64,000 nucleotides of DNA. It comes from Linum tenue (lineage: Eukaryota > Streptophyta > Magnoliopsida > Malpighiales > Linaceae). The DNA is taken from NCBI GenBank assembly GCA_946122785.1, contig CAMGYJ010000011.1:12276001-12340000 (forward strand), written 5' to 3'. The notes beneath the pieces are model-generated. The model searched no databases and was not told the origin of the DNA. It saw only the letters and a program-made list of their open reading frames with translations. Position numbers and translations under genes: made by a program. Shown here piece by piece: positions 44,191 to 56,635 of the stretch. Within the stretch, counting starts at the first letter, position 1. Each line of letters starts with the position of its first letter.

Positions 44191-45134
44191 TAGATAAGTT
44201 GTTTCTTTTGACCAAACATAGATTATTGGAAGGTAAGGTAAAGAAAAAGAAAATGAATGCTCCCTAGAAAAATGGAGTTAATTGAGAGATAAGATCTCTT
44301 TTTGTTAATGGGTTAGCGAAATTACAGAAGAACAAAAATATGACACGTATGTTAAAATCGTAAGTACACTGAAAAAAAAAGATGGATACTTTGAAAGTAC
44401 ACTGGAAAAAAAAACGTATATTAGGCTTTCCAATCAATCTTCATCAGATGAAAATGACGTGCACGATAAATGATAACTAAAAATTTGAATTATGTGACCC
44501 TTGAATAGATGGATGTATTACTCAATCAAACAATATAATATATGTCGCCATATCAATTAAATTATTTCTATCGTATCAAGCATCTTGATCACCGAGATTG
44601 TACTGAATTGGTGGCCTCTTCTCCAATCAGTGGGAATGGATAATTAATATTTCTCAATTTGGTTGAGTTGATCCATCAGTTGTGCGGGGGTTTTCAGTTG
44701 GTTTGATAGTTTGTTTATGGAAATGTAGCTTTTATTCGAATCTCTATAACACTAATTGTACTTGGCGAAAGCGATCATATTCATACGGACGCTACCCTTG
44801 TGCTACAGTTTCGCCAACAGGGTTGCCTCTTTATTTGTAATGAGATGGTGTTGAAACTCCTTACATGCAGTATAGACACTTTGATTAGTAAGATGAGTAG
44901 TTTTGACCTTGTATTTAAAGGATAGTAATTTTATAGTTGAAATTTTAGAAATTTAACATTTGTGTTTTGCTCCTATTTCGGTATATTTTTCTCGCTCCAA
45001 AAGAAGAGGACTTAGAGGCTAGAGCATCCACATTAATGAAATTGCAAAATCAATTTTATATAGTGTTTTTATTGTCATCTCAGACTTTATACAATCAAAA
45101 TCAGCTTTATTTTATTGCACCTACATCAATATAA
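44191..45134. other. AT-rich intergenic DNA
   Basis: No gene or element boundary seen. Confidence 0.4.
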
Positions 45135-45350
45135 CTAGCTTTTTATCCAGCCCGTTGGCTGTAAAGAATTATTTTACAAGTTATATTAATTAACTTATGT
45201 ATATGTTTAAATATTTTGGATCTTCTAAATATTTTGTGTTGATTCGTAACAGAGTTTCTAGTATGTTTATATTGAAAATTTCCAATATATAACACACTCA
45301 CTTATGATGCTTCGGTTTTCTAATCATAAAATCAAAAGTACAGTATACCT
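45135..45350 (-). mobile_element. Helitron 3' end, same family as at 59496
   Basis: The minus strand ends in hairpin CAGCC-AACG-GGCTG, a short spacer and CTAG before T (CTAG at 45135-45138). About 210 bases rightward match 59496-59700 with moderate divergence (shared TTTTGGATCTTCTAAATATT, GATGCTTCGGTTTTCTAATC). The body and 5' end were not identified. Confidence 0.65.
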
Positions 45351-46924
45351 TGATATTATATATATGTGTGTGTATAGTAGACTCAAAATTATCCAAATAC
45401 TTTGTCAAGCCTATCTTATCTCTCATAATACTCATATTAAAAGTGCTACTTGCCTATCTCCCACCCCCGGGATCGAGATCTCGCTTTTACCCCCATAAAA
45501 TCAGACAACCATTGGGGGTTGTCTATCGTTCAATATGTAATATATAAAGAGGAAAATCCTACGATCCTGCTATTTATTTCTTATCCTCTCCCGACGCCCC
45601 CTTTATGGAGAATAACAAGGTAGGATTGACAAGATCATAGCTCGATATGGTTTTATTCTGTTCATCGTATCGCAGGTTATGTTATTTTTTGATTTTTTGG
45701 GGCCTCTTTTCATTCTTGTTTGGCACCTATGGTTGTGATTAGAGATATTTAGCCCCCAAAAGGGATTGGGATTTTAGATCTTTTGAAAATCCAGTACACA
45801 TTCATGATTCTCGAGTTTGGACGAACTTTCGACCAATGTTGTAAAGATTAGGACTTTTTAGTGAGAAATTCTTAGTAAAAATACTTCATTATTGGATCAA
45901 TTTATTCATTCATCGTAGCCCTCATGATGATTAAATTCTCTAATCTGGACTCATTTCCATTTTAGATGTTAGTTTTTTATCAAGATACTTAAATTTAGTA
46001 TATTATACAATATGTATCAATTGTTAATTTTTGAAGTTTAACAAAACCTCCACCCGTGGTCATTGTTTATATGTTGGCTTAGAATCTCAAACTAAGACAC
46101 ACACACACACACACTATCGAGGGTTTTGGTCTAAACATGGTCGTTGAATGTGTAATTTTCAAAGATTTTATCACTTATGTATTAATAATTGATAAAGAGT
46201 GTCTACAATACACACATATTTCAAGCGCATTTAAAATGTCTTATAATTTGAACAATATCGGTGGATTTCATTTGATTATTTGCATTAACTTATTATCTTA
46301 TACAACATATATCAATTCGTGTTTCTCGAGTTTGGAAGAACTGGCAACCAATTTTTAGAGTTAAGATTATTTGATAAAGATACTTGATTGCTGGATAAAT
46401 ATGTTTATCCCAATTGACTATCTTAATAAAAATCGTAAACCTTTATTTGGTAAATGTATAGGTTAGTAGTTGATGATACGTGATGTTTATCGTAGATTCT
46501 CAACAAAGATTCTCTAACCTTCACATATGTTATTTTTCAAGGAATCTTGTGCCTCATCCTAGGGTATGAAGTTAAAGTTCGTCAACAATCATACTTAAAT
46601 TATTTTGAAAATTTTGATTTATAATCATCGAGGATGACTCCAAGTGTGAAAGAAAATTTCTTAGCATACAACTTAGAACCTCAATAGAGCTTGGTCAATC
46701 AACATGATATATATCAAATATTATTAATGTGAACTTAAGACACATTATAAAATTATTGCATATGCGATTCCTCTTCATTTGAGGAGTTTAAGGTATAACA
46801 TTATCTCAATGAATAAGAAGTCTTTTTAAAATAAATAACTGTAATTACTCAATCAAGATTATACTCTGACAATTTGCTAAATAATACTTGTTTTATTTTA
46901 TAGACGTAATTTACGAATAAGAGT
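45351..46924. other. AT-rich intergenic DNA
   Basis: A (CA)n run lies at about 46098-46114 and a short hairpin ACAACC...GGTTGT near 45508-45525. No gene seen. Confidence 0.4.
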
Positions 46925-47016
46925 TCCATTGCAACAAAATATAAAGTAATATAGTTTATTTTTCAAAGGTAATTGAATGTCAAATGTTTATTTTTTCTCT
47001 TTTCATATATATAAAA

Positions 47017-47480
47017 GGGTTATAGGTATAATATGCCCCTCTACTATAACGTTTTATCAAACGTGCCCTTCTACTATTTTTTAGATCAAACATGCCCCTA
47101 TACTTTGTAAAAATGATCACCATGCCCTTTTGTTTAAATTTCATCCAAAAACCATTAACAAAGGTCAAACTTTGGTTTGGGCGACACAAATGTTTAAAAT
47201 GTTGGTAATGATTTAACTTTAGAATTTTTTTTGTTCTTTTGTATAGCCAAATAATTCAAATAATTTCACTTTGAAGAGACCCAGAGAAATAAAACGGGAG
47301 ACAAAAATGACATCATCGCTCCCATTTGTCGATGTCGGGTCGTCTAAATCTCGGTTCAACCATTATTGATGATTTTTTCAATGAAAATTTTAACAGAAGG
47401 ACATGTTTGATAATTTTTTCAAAGTACAGGGGCATGTTTGATGTAAAAAATAATAGAGGGACATATTATACCTATAACCC
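47017..47480. mobile_element. MULE-type MITE
   Basis: 464 bp, ends GGGTTATAGGTATAATATG and its inverted copy, flanked by an exact 9-bp duplication TATATAAAA (47008-47016 and 47481-47489). The inverted repeats extend over more than 100 bp each with ATGCCCCT / AGGGGCAT words. Copy B of the segmental duplication lacks it. Confidence 0.88.
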
Positions 47481-48009
47481 TATATAAAACATTGTTTTTT
47501 ATGTGTATGTTTTTCTAATTTTTTCATCAAAATGTAAATTATCATTCAATTTTAGAAAAAGTGAGTAGAAAATTTATTTCATAAGGTTTAATCAAATATT
47601 TTTTATTTAAACAAATGTGGTATATGTCACTCTCTATTTTCTTATTTATATTTTATTTACTAGACAAAAAAATATTATTTATATGTGTTTGGTTAAGTTT
47701 ATCAACATGTAACTTATTATTAAAGCAAAAAAAAAAAGAAAAAAAGAAATGTAAATATTATAGGAGAGAGAGGTAGCTCCATAAATACATTAATAATTAA
47801 TTTTTTTGTTTGTAGAAAAGTTAACCAACTTGGCAAATTGTGTTCCCTCCAAGTGCTTATATAGCAAGAGGTTGTTTTTGAATTGTCCAATTTATATAAA
47901 GTAAAGTAATAATATAGTTTATTTTTCAAAGATAATTGAATGTTAAATGTTAATTTTTCACTTTTCATATATATATTTTATTTCATCGATAAAAGTATTT
48001 TTTTTATGA

Positions 48010-48572
48010 ATCGGTATATTAGTATTTCATCAAAAAAGCGGCGTTGGCAACATCCTTATCAAATAGGAATGAAAACTAAGTACATTATGGGGAGACTGTG
48101 TTTCCAAACTACCTATGTAAATACAAGGAGACTCTCAATATGGAAACTAGAGGCTAAAAGCAACTAAACAAACACCAAAACAACCAAAATCTTGGGTAAG
48201 AGATAACAAAACTAGACAACAGCAGACCATTAACGCTCCTGCAGAAAGGGATCCTGCACCAGCACACTTACTTCACTTTTCACTAGAGAGACCAAAGTCT
48301 CAATAGCCTTGCCATTCTCTCCAAAAGCTCATCTGCAGCGTTCCCTCCATATATGGCTTATGAGTGATTGTCAAATCAATCTACCCACCATTGCACAAGG
48401 TGATTTAGCCCCAAACTTCCTGGTAGCCCAGTGGAGGTTTTCTTCCCAGGACCTAGGAAGGAAGGAACTAAACTGACCAAATAACTGCTTATGAGTAGAA
48501 ACATAAAACACACAGGTCGACAAAAGATGATCCATTGTCTCAGCAGTTTGGTCACATAGATAACACTGATAT
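48010..48572 (-). mobile_element. 5'-truncated LINE fragment
   Basis: Flanked by a long target-site duplication GATAAAAGTATTTTTT(TT)ATGA (47988-48009 and 48573-48592), typical of LINE insertion; the tail A-run merges with it. On the minus strand a broken frame reads CYLCDQTAETMDHLLSTCVFY, the zinc-binding region of a plant LINE reverse transcriptase. Copy A of the duplication lacks the insert. Confidence 0.8.
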
Positions 48573-48755
48573 GATAAAAGTATTTTTTATGAGTATGTTT
48601 GTTTAATTTTTTCATCAAAATGTAAATTATTATTCAATTTAAAAAAAATAGTAAAAAATTTTCTTCATCAGGTTTAATCGGATATTTTTTATTTAAACAA
48701 ATGTGGTATATGTTACTCTCTATTTTCTTATTTTTTTTACTGAACAAAAAAATTA

Positions 48756-49420
48756 GGATTTTGCTACGGTGACATGCATGTCACGGTGACATGGACTTTT
48801 CGATCGACCTAATCCAAAATGCGGTCGACCGAATTGACTAATTCATGTATGTGATGTTCCGAGATGCGGTCGACCTTTTACATAATATGGTCGACCTCTT
48901 TGGTGGTCTTACATAATATGGTCGACCTCTTTTTATGTGTGAACAATTATGATTTCTGTTTTATTGTATTTCTTGTTAGTTTGTTTAGTTGTTATGCTAT
49001 GAATTGATGAGTCCTTGTTATCATTATTTATGACTATTTATGATGGTTTGAAACATAATTTATACGAGAAAAAGAACCACACAAATCGACATACATAAGC
49101 AAAAAAGACACGGGCATAGGTTGACTTTCTTGCATTCGGTCGACCTCGAAACCAACACTTGATCTTCATTTTATCTCAAATGATTGGACACTTTGATAGA
49201 ACACTTATCTTCTATCTGGTCGACCATTTTGTTAATGACTAACATCAAGTGGTCGACCTATATACCTTTTCGGTCGACCATGTTGTTTCTGATCGACCAA
49301 AAATAACAACTTAAACTAAGTGCGGTCGACCAAAGTAGTCAATTCGGTCGACCGCCTTCAGGAATAGGTCGACCGAAAAGTCCATGTCACGATGACATGC
49401 ATGTCATAGTAGGCATACCC
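48756..49420. mobile_element. MULE-type MITE packed with GGTCGACC motifs
   Basis: 665 bp, exact 9-bp duplication AAAAAATTA (48747-48755 and 49421-49429). The inverted ends share GACATGCATGTCA and GTGACATGGACTTTTCG. The interior has more than ten GGTCGACC-type words in both AT-rich halves, and no ORF. Confidence 0.85.
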
Positions 49421-49714
49421 AAAAAATTATTATTTATGTGTGTTTGATTAATTTTATCAACATGTAACTTATTATTGAAGCAAACTTAAAAGAATAAATG
49501 GATAAATAAAAAAGAATAATTTGATAAAAGAAATGGAAATATTAAAGAAGAGAGAGGTAATTCCTTTTTTAGTTAAATTCATTTTTTTCTTTGTATAATT
49601 ATTTTTTCTTTTTACAAGAACATAAACTTTCTTTTTTCTGTTTTGTTGTTTTATTGCTCCAGAAATACATTAATAACTAAATTTTTTTATTTGTAATAAA
49701 GTTGTCCAACTTTG

Positions 49715-51153
49715 TGACTCGCTATGACACAACTCCTAACAATGGCCAAGTGTAACCAATGAAAGGGACTGCAGTATAGTGGCTCAAGTAATAAATATCG
49801 AATCCACGGGTCTCTAGAGTTACTATTACTCAGCTTTGGTTCATTATCTAGTAAACCAGATTAAGATGGAAGAACTAAAACTACTCTAACAAACTACAGT
49901 TAAAGTTAATCTAATTACAGGTTGGGAACTCACTTAGGTATGATTCCCCCTAGCCACTAGCCAGATTAATGATTGATGATCTCTAACCTGTTTCACTTTC
50001 ATTCACAATGCGGAGAATCCTTGACTAGACCTTGAGTCTCGACTAAAGGAACAAGGCCCTCTTGAGTCAATTGCCTAGAGGGACGTATCCTTCTCTAGAA
50101 CAACCGATCAAGGCGTTCTAAATAGACTCCCTCTATCAAAAGAGGTTCTCAATCAATACAAAGCATTGAATCAACCCTCGACTAAAGCAATCGATCCAAT
50201 ACTATCAATCTATGGTGCTCTATTGACCTAATCAGGTATTCGCTCTCATAGGATCAAAGCAGAATCAATAATCTCGACTAAAGCAGAATTGAATCATGAA
50301 AACATGCATAGATTGAATATGAACTCAAGATTATCAAGTCAGAGTACTCATACAATCATCCAATCAAACAAACATAGCTAGGGTTCCTCAAAACCTAAGT
50401 GAAGGGAAGTTACTCCATAGAGAAGAGAGAGACTGCAGAAATCTGATCTGGATCTTCAATCTCCAACTCCAAGCTTGATTCCCGAGCTCCAATGGCGAAG
50501 AAATCTTCCAAAATAGCTCCAAGAATGTTCCCAAGTCGCTCTCTCTCTAGGGTTCGTCCCTTGGGTGTTTGGGAACCAAAACCCAGCTCTCCCTTTCCTA
50601 TGGCTCGAATCTGCCTCAAAAACCCGATTCTGGGTGAATTACGGGCTGAATTACGGTCATAATTCTTCTATGCCCGTATTTTTCCCAAAACACGCGTTTT
50701 GGTTAAGTTTCAGCGCACCCAAAGCTCCTCTCGGCAGTGAAAATACGGACATGGGAGGAGAAAATACGGTCGTAATTTTCCTGCCCGTAATTCTTCCTCC
50801 GCTCCTGTTCAAAGCTTCGTTTCTCCCTCGTCCGGACTCCAAATCAGTCGCCGTTTGAACCTAGACGCTCGTAGTCTCGTCCTCTGTCTTTTCATAACAA
50901 AATTCCATGATAATTTGTCCATAATATGGGGTAGAAATCCATTATTCCTCAGGTCATGCTCGTGTTTCTTCTCCCGAATTGGCAAATGATCTCCGATTGA
51001 CTTGAAACTTGCGCCTACGCTTCACTTTATGTGCTAGGGCCTGAAATGTGACAAAGGAACACAACCTAGCATAAAATAGGCCAAATAAGTGATAATGCAA
51101 GCTTAAACGATCAAGAAACAAAGGGGAAAACATGTGCAAATATCGAGTCATCA
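49715..51153 (-). mobile_element. Solo LTR
   Basis: 1,439 bp with ends that on the minus strand read TGATGACTCG...CGAGTCA, flanked by a 5-bp duplication CTTTG (49710-49714 and 51154-51158). No internal gag-pol sequence remains, so it is the product of LTR-LTR recombination. The parent family is probably Ty3/gypsy by its end sequence, which is an inference. Confidence 0.75.
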
Positions 51154-51276
51154 CTTTGCAAATTATGGATCCTCCAAGTACTTATACGCCAAGAGATTGT
51201 TTTTGAATTAACATAATATATAGTATAGATAGATAGATAGATAGTTTTTTTTTACAGGAACCTGTAACCAATTTTA

Positions 51277-54200
51277 TTACTCGGTCGGGCCGCTTAGAAT
51301 ATCCGATCGAAGCTGATCAGTAATACAATCAGGTGGTATATCAAACCAAATCACTCGTTCATTCCACTTCGTAACTTTATGAGCCATCGCATGCGCCGCT
51401 GCATTTGCCTCTCTATTTATGTGCTTCCAACTTCCAATACCCGTCCCGCTTAGACCCCTTCGAATGCTTCGACATATAACTCCCATCTCATTGAAGCTCG
51501 TCAGCTCGCTGTAAATTTTGGGCGAGGGCTAGACAGTCAGTTTCCAAGACCGCATTTGGTAATTGGAATTGCATGGCCAGCTGGACACCTAATTCCGCCG
51601 CCATAGCCTCGGCTTCCTGTACTTCCCACACCCCTAGAACACTCTTCGCCGCCGCCAAGATGAACTGCCCAGTCGAGTCCCTGATGACCACTCCGAGACC
51701 AGCACCAGCATCATCCCAAACTCCTGCATCTGTACATACTGAAGTACAACCAGGGGGTGGCTTCTCCCACTTCTTCTGGGACGGTACATGGCAAGGCTCT
51801 CCTTGCTGCTTTTGGTTCTTTTTGTAGTCCTCGAGCATAAGCTGGGCACGACCTGGTATCTCCTCCTCGGGAAGTTTAGCTCCATTAAACAAATGAGCGT
51901 TTCTTTCCTTCCAGAGATACCAAAGCAATACACACCATCCCTCCAACTCTTCCTCCCCCCTTGTTTCCAGCAGCCTTGTAACCCAATCAAGGAAGCTTTC
52001 AATTCCTTTAGATTCGAAAATTCCCACAAAGCCAGTCTTCCTCCATATCCTCGAAGTCCAAGCGCACTCCAAGAAAAAATGGTCCTGTGACTCACGTTGG
52101 TCGCAGAACGGACAGTTCTCTCCTCTTCTTGGGTTCCGTTTACTGACCAACTCTCCAGTCGGAAGGATCTCCTGAGTAAACCTCCACATAAACTGGCGTA
52201 TTTTTGGTGGGACACCCATACCCCATAGTTTCTTCCACATTGCCGCTGTTCGCGTCACCTCCACTCTTTCCCGCCTTTTAAATTCTTCCAGCCACAGCCC
52301 GTAACCCTCTTTAACTGTGTAGGTACCTGTTCTACTTTTGTGCCACACCAGTTTGTCGACTTCCTCTTGACCTCTTAAAGGGATCTGCATTATTGCTCGG
52401 GCCACTTCATGAGGAAAACAGCTCGCAATAACTGTCTCGTCCCAACTGCTAGTGTCCGGGTCAATGAGCTCCTTAACATAAGAATCTGTAGGAAGTCCCA
52501 TGGGAGCCGACGGAATAAAGTGATGCGCGAGACCAGGGACCCAACGGTCCCCCCAGATTTTTACTTCCTCCCCGTTCCCTATCCTCCATCGCTAACCTTG
52601 GTTCAATAATTCTTGAGCACTTAACAAACTTCGCCATACAAAGCTTGGCATGTAGCCCAGCGTAGCATCCAAAATCGAGCACCTCTGATGATATTTTTCT
52701 TTTAATATTCGGGCAATGAGAGAGTTCAGTCTTTGAAGAAGATTCCATAGTTGTTTTGCGAGTAATGCTGCATTAAAGCCACGCAAGTCTCAAAAAATCA
52801 TGCCTCCCTCTTCCTTTGGACTAACCATCTTCTCCCTTCGCAAACCATGAGCCCTCCGTTCCTGTTCTTTCTGGCCCCACCAGAAGTTCATAATCATATT
52901 GTGCATCTCATCTATCGTACCTTCCGGCACTTTAAACACTGACATGGCATAAGTGAGTTGTGCCTGGGCCACCGACTTAATCAGAACTTCCCGGGCCGCA
53001 ATTGAGAGAGTCTTTTCTTTCCATCCATTCAGTTTTTTCCTTGTGCGATCCTTAATGGCCTCAAATAGTTCCTTCTTCGACCGACCTGCTTTAGTAGCAA
53101 GGCCAAGATACTTGTTATGCTTCGGCACTATCTTCATTCCAAGCACCCCTCCAATCTCCAACTTCCTGTGTGGCAAAACGTTCGAGCTGAAAGAAACCTC
53201 GGACTTTTCGAAGCTGACCAGCTGACCTGACTCTTTCTCATAGTCCTGGAGTATCTTTTTTAATTCCACACTTTCTTCGACAGTAGACCTGGCGAAAAAA
53301 TTACAATCATCAGCAAATAACAGATGGGATACCACAGCGGCTCCTCGGGCCGCTTGAATCCCATGAATACGTTTCTCAAGTACTGCTTTCGCATTATACG
53401 CTGAGAGACCCTCTACACAGATAAGAAAAAGATATGGTGATAAAGGGTCTCCCTGCCGTAAACCACGACTAGGCTAGAAACGGGGCGATTGATGGCCATT
53501 CACCAGAACCGAGAAGGTGACCGTACGAACACATAGCATGATCACCCGGATCCACTTCTCGTCAAAACCCATTTTTCGCATGACACCTTCCAGGAAATTC
53601 CACTCCACCCTGTCATAAGCTTTGGCCATATCCGTCTTAGCTGCGAGAAAACCCGTTCCCTTTTTTCCTTTATTCTTCATCGAGTGAAAACACTCGAAAG
53701 CCGCCATGATGTTATCTGAGATAAATCTGCCCGGGACAAAAGCACTTTGTTCCGAAGATATCACCTTGTCTAGCACCCTCTTTAATCTGTTTGCTAGGAC
53801 TTTGGCCACAAACTTATATAGGACATTACACAGGCTGATGGGCCAGTATTCATTCGGACTAGTTGGTTTCTTGACTTTTTGGAATTAGAGCTAGGAGAGT
53901 ATGATTCAGCTCCAATGGCATTTCTGCATTCTCGATAATATTCTTCACCTCCTTACATACTTCATCCCCCAACGTGTCCCAATAAGCTCGGAAAAAAGCA
54001 GTCGATATCCCATCCGAACCTGGTGCCTTTCTTCTTCCCATTTGTTTCAAAGCCATCACCACCTCCTCCCTGTCCACTGCTCGCACTATGCTTTCGTTGT
54101 CCTCTGCAGTCACTGAGCATCTAATGGAGTCTAGGACTGGCAACCCATGGGGTTGCTCTCCTGCCAAGAATAACGTACCAAAATAATGAGTGAAGCAATC

Positions 54201-55351
54201 GAACAGTTGATCGGTCCCAACATACCACTGCCCGGTAGCATCTTTATGTTTTCGTATGGTATTCCTCCTCCGGCAGGCAGTAGCTTTGTTATGGAAATAG
54301 TTTGTATTTTTATCTCCGTCCTTTAGCCAATCCGCTCGCGACCTTTGTTTCCAATAATTCTCCTCGTCAGCTTCAAGGGTAGCCAATTCCTCTTCTAACT
54401 TCCATCTTTGCTCTTGGGTGTACGGGGTTACTTGAAGCTTTTCAATTTTTCTCAAGGCTTTCAATATCTTTTTCTTTTGTCTTCCAAAATTTGGGAAATT
54501 ACGGGTGCTCCACTCTTCCAGCACAACTCGACAATTCTGAATCTTGGCCATTACTCCCCCAGCCGACGGATCAGACCATGCCTCAGCGACAACCTTTGCA
54601 CTTTTTTCGTGTTTGATCCAAAACGGATCAAACCGGAAACTCCAACCCCATCTAGGTTCCTCATCCTCTTCTCCTTCCGTATCGCAAATCACCGGTCTGT
54701 GATCCAATTTAGTTATATCCATATGTTTTACCCGTAAGTTTGGAAACTCACTCATCAGCTTGTCCGAGGCTACAAAGCGATCGAGGCGCTCCTCGATGTA
54801 CCCCCGACCCATCTTCTATTCTCCCAGGTAAAATCATAACCTTCATATCCCACATCTCTAAGGTTCGAGTCGAGCAGAAAATCGTGGAACGCCCTTATCG
54901 CGTTCTCATCACGGAGTTGACCACCCCTCTTCTCTTCTCCCGCAAGAATCTCATTAAAATCCCCACCACACAACCAAGGTCCATCCCACTGATCCGCCAG
55001 AGCATGTAGCATGTTCCAAGTGTTTACCTTATCACTTTTCTCCGGCCAACCATAAATCCCTGTGAATCTCCAGGTCAGCCCTCCCACGTCCTTAATCTTT
55101 GTATCCATGCAGCGAGTCTCCGCATGCATTACTGTTAACTCAACTTCCTCCGTCCACCAAATACACAGGCCACCAGCTCGACCACCCCCACTTGAATCCG
55201 TTGGCCAACACTCTCCTTTCGCAAAACCCAGCTCTTTCCTTGTCTCTTCATTCTCTTTTTCAGTTTGTTTAGTTTCCATTAAGAAAACCACTTGAGGGGA
55301 AGCTTGTCGCAGGAGCGACTTCATAGCTTTAACTGCCCGCTTGCTTCTCAT
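51277..55351 (-). pseudogene. LINE ORF2 (endonuclease, reverse transcriptase, RNase H), multiple breaks
   Basis: Apurinic-type endonuclease 54770-55351 (VVFLMETKQ, WLCGGDFNEIL, YDFTW), lacking the N-terminal catalytic Asn block. A frameshift near 54800 leads into 53859-54812 (RADWLKDGDKNTNYFH, RKAPGSDGIS). Another near 53860 leads to 53474-53809 (KTDMAKAYDRVEW). An in-frame TAG interrupts RF*PSRGLRQGDPLSP. The FADD box is at about 53315. Stops follow near 52787 and 52590. The zinc motif CPFCDQRESQDHFFLEC is near 52100, and RNase H (CTDAGVWDDAGAGLGVVIRD) at 51488-51760 ends in a frameshift to 51277-51486. At least five lesions in all. Confidence 0.88.
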
Positions 55352-55662
55352 CTATTACCATAAGGGGATGGGCTCCCCGCGCATTTCATTGATGATATTG
55401 ACTTCTCTCCTCCTTTCCCCTTTGGTTTATTCAGTTTTGCTTCAGTTCCTTTGCTTCCTGCCTTCTTATCCGGCGCTGCCTTATCCATCAGGTTGGTCTC
55501 GAAATGGTTTGCGCCAGCTTGATCCGTAGCCTTTGTATGATTAATATTTCCTTTCTCCACCCTTGACTCCTTTGCCTTATTCATTTTACTAGCATCCCTC
55601 ATCATTTTCCCTGTCTCTTGGATATGTCCACTTAGTTTTCCATCCTTTTCAGTTCCTTTTGT

Positions 55663-56500
55663 TCAGCCCTTCCTCATGGCTGTCTCAGTATCGTCGTGTT
55701 GTGTTTCATTTATTGTGTCTTCCTTAAACACTGCAAATCGGTTGGACTCACTTCCCTGCTTTGGCACGAACTGAGCTTTGTCACCCCGCCCTTCCTTGTA
55801 CAGTGGTTGTTTCGATTGGTACCTTCCCTTTCTTTTAACCATCATCCAATCACCATAAGTCGGGCCACGTGGACGTTCCTCCTCCTGCGTTTCCGGAACC
55901 ACCTCCACAGTTTCGGCCACCACTACGGGGTCCTTGCACGAGCATTTCAGCGTCGATTTGCCATATTGTCCACAGTCGGTACAAATGTTCTCGAGGCCCT
56001 CATATTGTATGAGATACTCGATCCCTTCTACCTTGTAGCGCCCTAGAAGGGGTCTTGTTAGATCGACTTCCACACACACATGCGCATACTTTCCCCTCGC
56101 TCCCAATTTCGTAGCACGATCCACCTGTATTGCTTTTCCAAGGAGCGATCCAATCTTCATTGCCGCCTCCTTATTTATAAACTCTATCGGCAGGTCTGGG
56201 AGTTGTACCAACACCAGGGTGGACGAGACTTGTGATTTCCACGGGTTAAACCCCTTATACCATCTCATCACTATCAGATAGGTATCCCCCAATAGCTTCC
56301 CTCATCGTCTCCTCCGTTGTCATATCATCCATCTCTCCATCCTCAGCATCCAGATTAAGGCCACAGACTTTCTTCTTTGGTTGGACAGTTTCCTTGTCCC
56401 GCTTGTTGTTCGGGGACGAGGAGACCTTCGCAGGGCGCCGGGTGCCTCCCTGTGGGTCTGGAGGCTTCATAGCCACGTCCGGCGTTGCTGCCGCCGCCAT
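55663..56500 (-). pseudogene. LINE ORF1 (RNA-binding, Gag-like), deleted
   Basis: The start frame MAAAATPDVAMKPPD leads to GGYLSDSDE, where the frame changes and the first half of the usual DUF4283 RNA-binding domain is missing. The rest (LPDLPIEFINKEAAMKIGSLLG, GARGKYAHVCVEVDL) is typical of plant LINE ORF1. The zinc knuckle reads CTDCGQYGKSTLKC, with Lys where the ligand His should be. The protein is thus doubly damaged. Confidence 0.82.
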
Positions 56501-56635
56501 CAGAAGCCCTAGCACTCACGCATGAAAACTTGGAATTTTTCTCACTCCGAGATTTTCGGAGAAAAGCGATTTTAATTGCTACTCCCCAAAGTGGTGTAAC
56601 CTTGGGTTGATTTAGATATAAATATAGATAGATTT

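Larger units (their letters stand above)
46925..51210. repeat. Tandem segmental duplication with different insertions in each copy
   Basis: A core of about 500 bp is present twice: copy A about 46925-47890 and copy B about 47891-51210. Shared blocks include TAGTTTATTTTTCAAAG, TTTTTTCATCAAAATGTAAA, AAACAAATGTGGTATATG, ATCAACATGTAACTTATTAT and GATTGTTTTTGAATT in the same order. Copy A is interrupted only by the MITE at 47017-47480. Copy B is interrupted by a LINE piece, a 665-bp element and a solo LTR. Each copy serves as the empty site for the other's insertions. Confidence 0.85.
51245..56622 (-). mobile_element. Nearly full-length L1-type LINE, inactive
   Basis: The element runs leftwards from about 56622 to an A-tail (T-run 51245-51253). 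TATAGATAGAT lies at both flanks (51224 onward and 56623-56633) as target-site duplication, expanded on the left into (GATA)n. It has a 5' UTR, ORF1 and ORF2 with endonuclease, reverse transcriptase, zinc motif and RNase H. Several frameshifts and stops make it non-autonomous. Confidence 0.88.
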
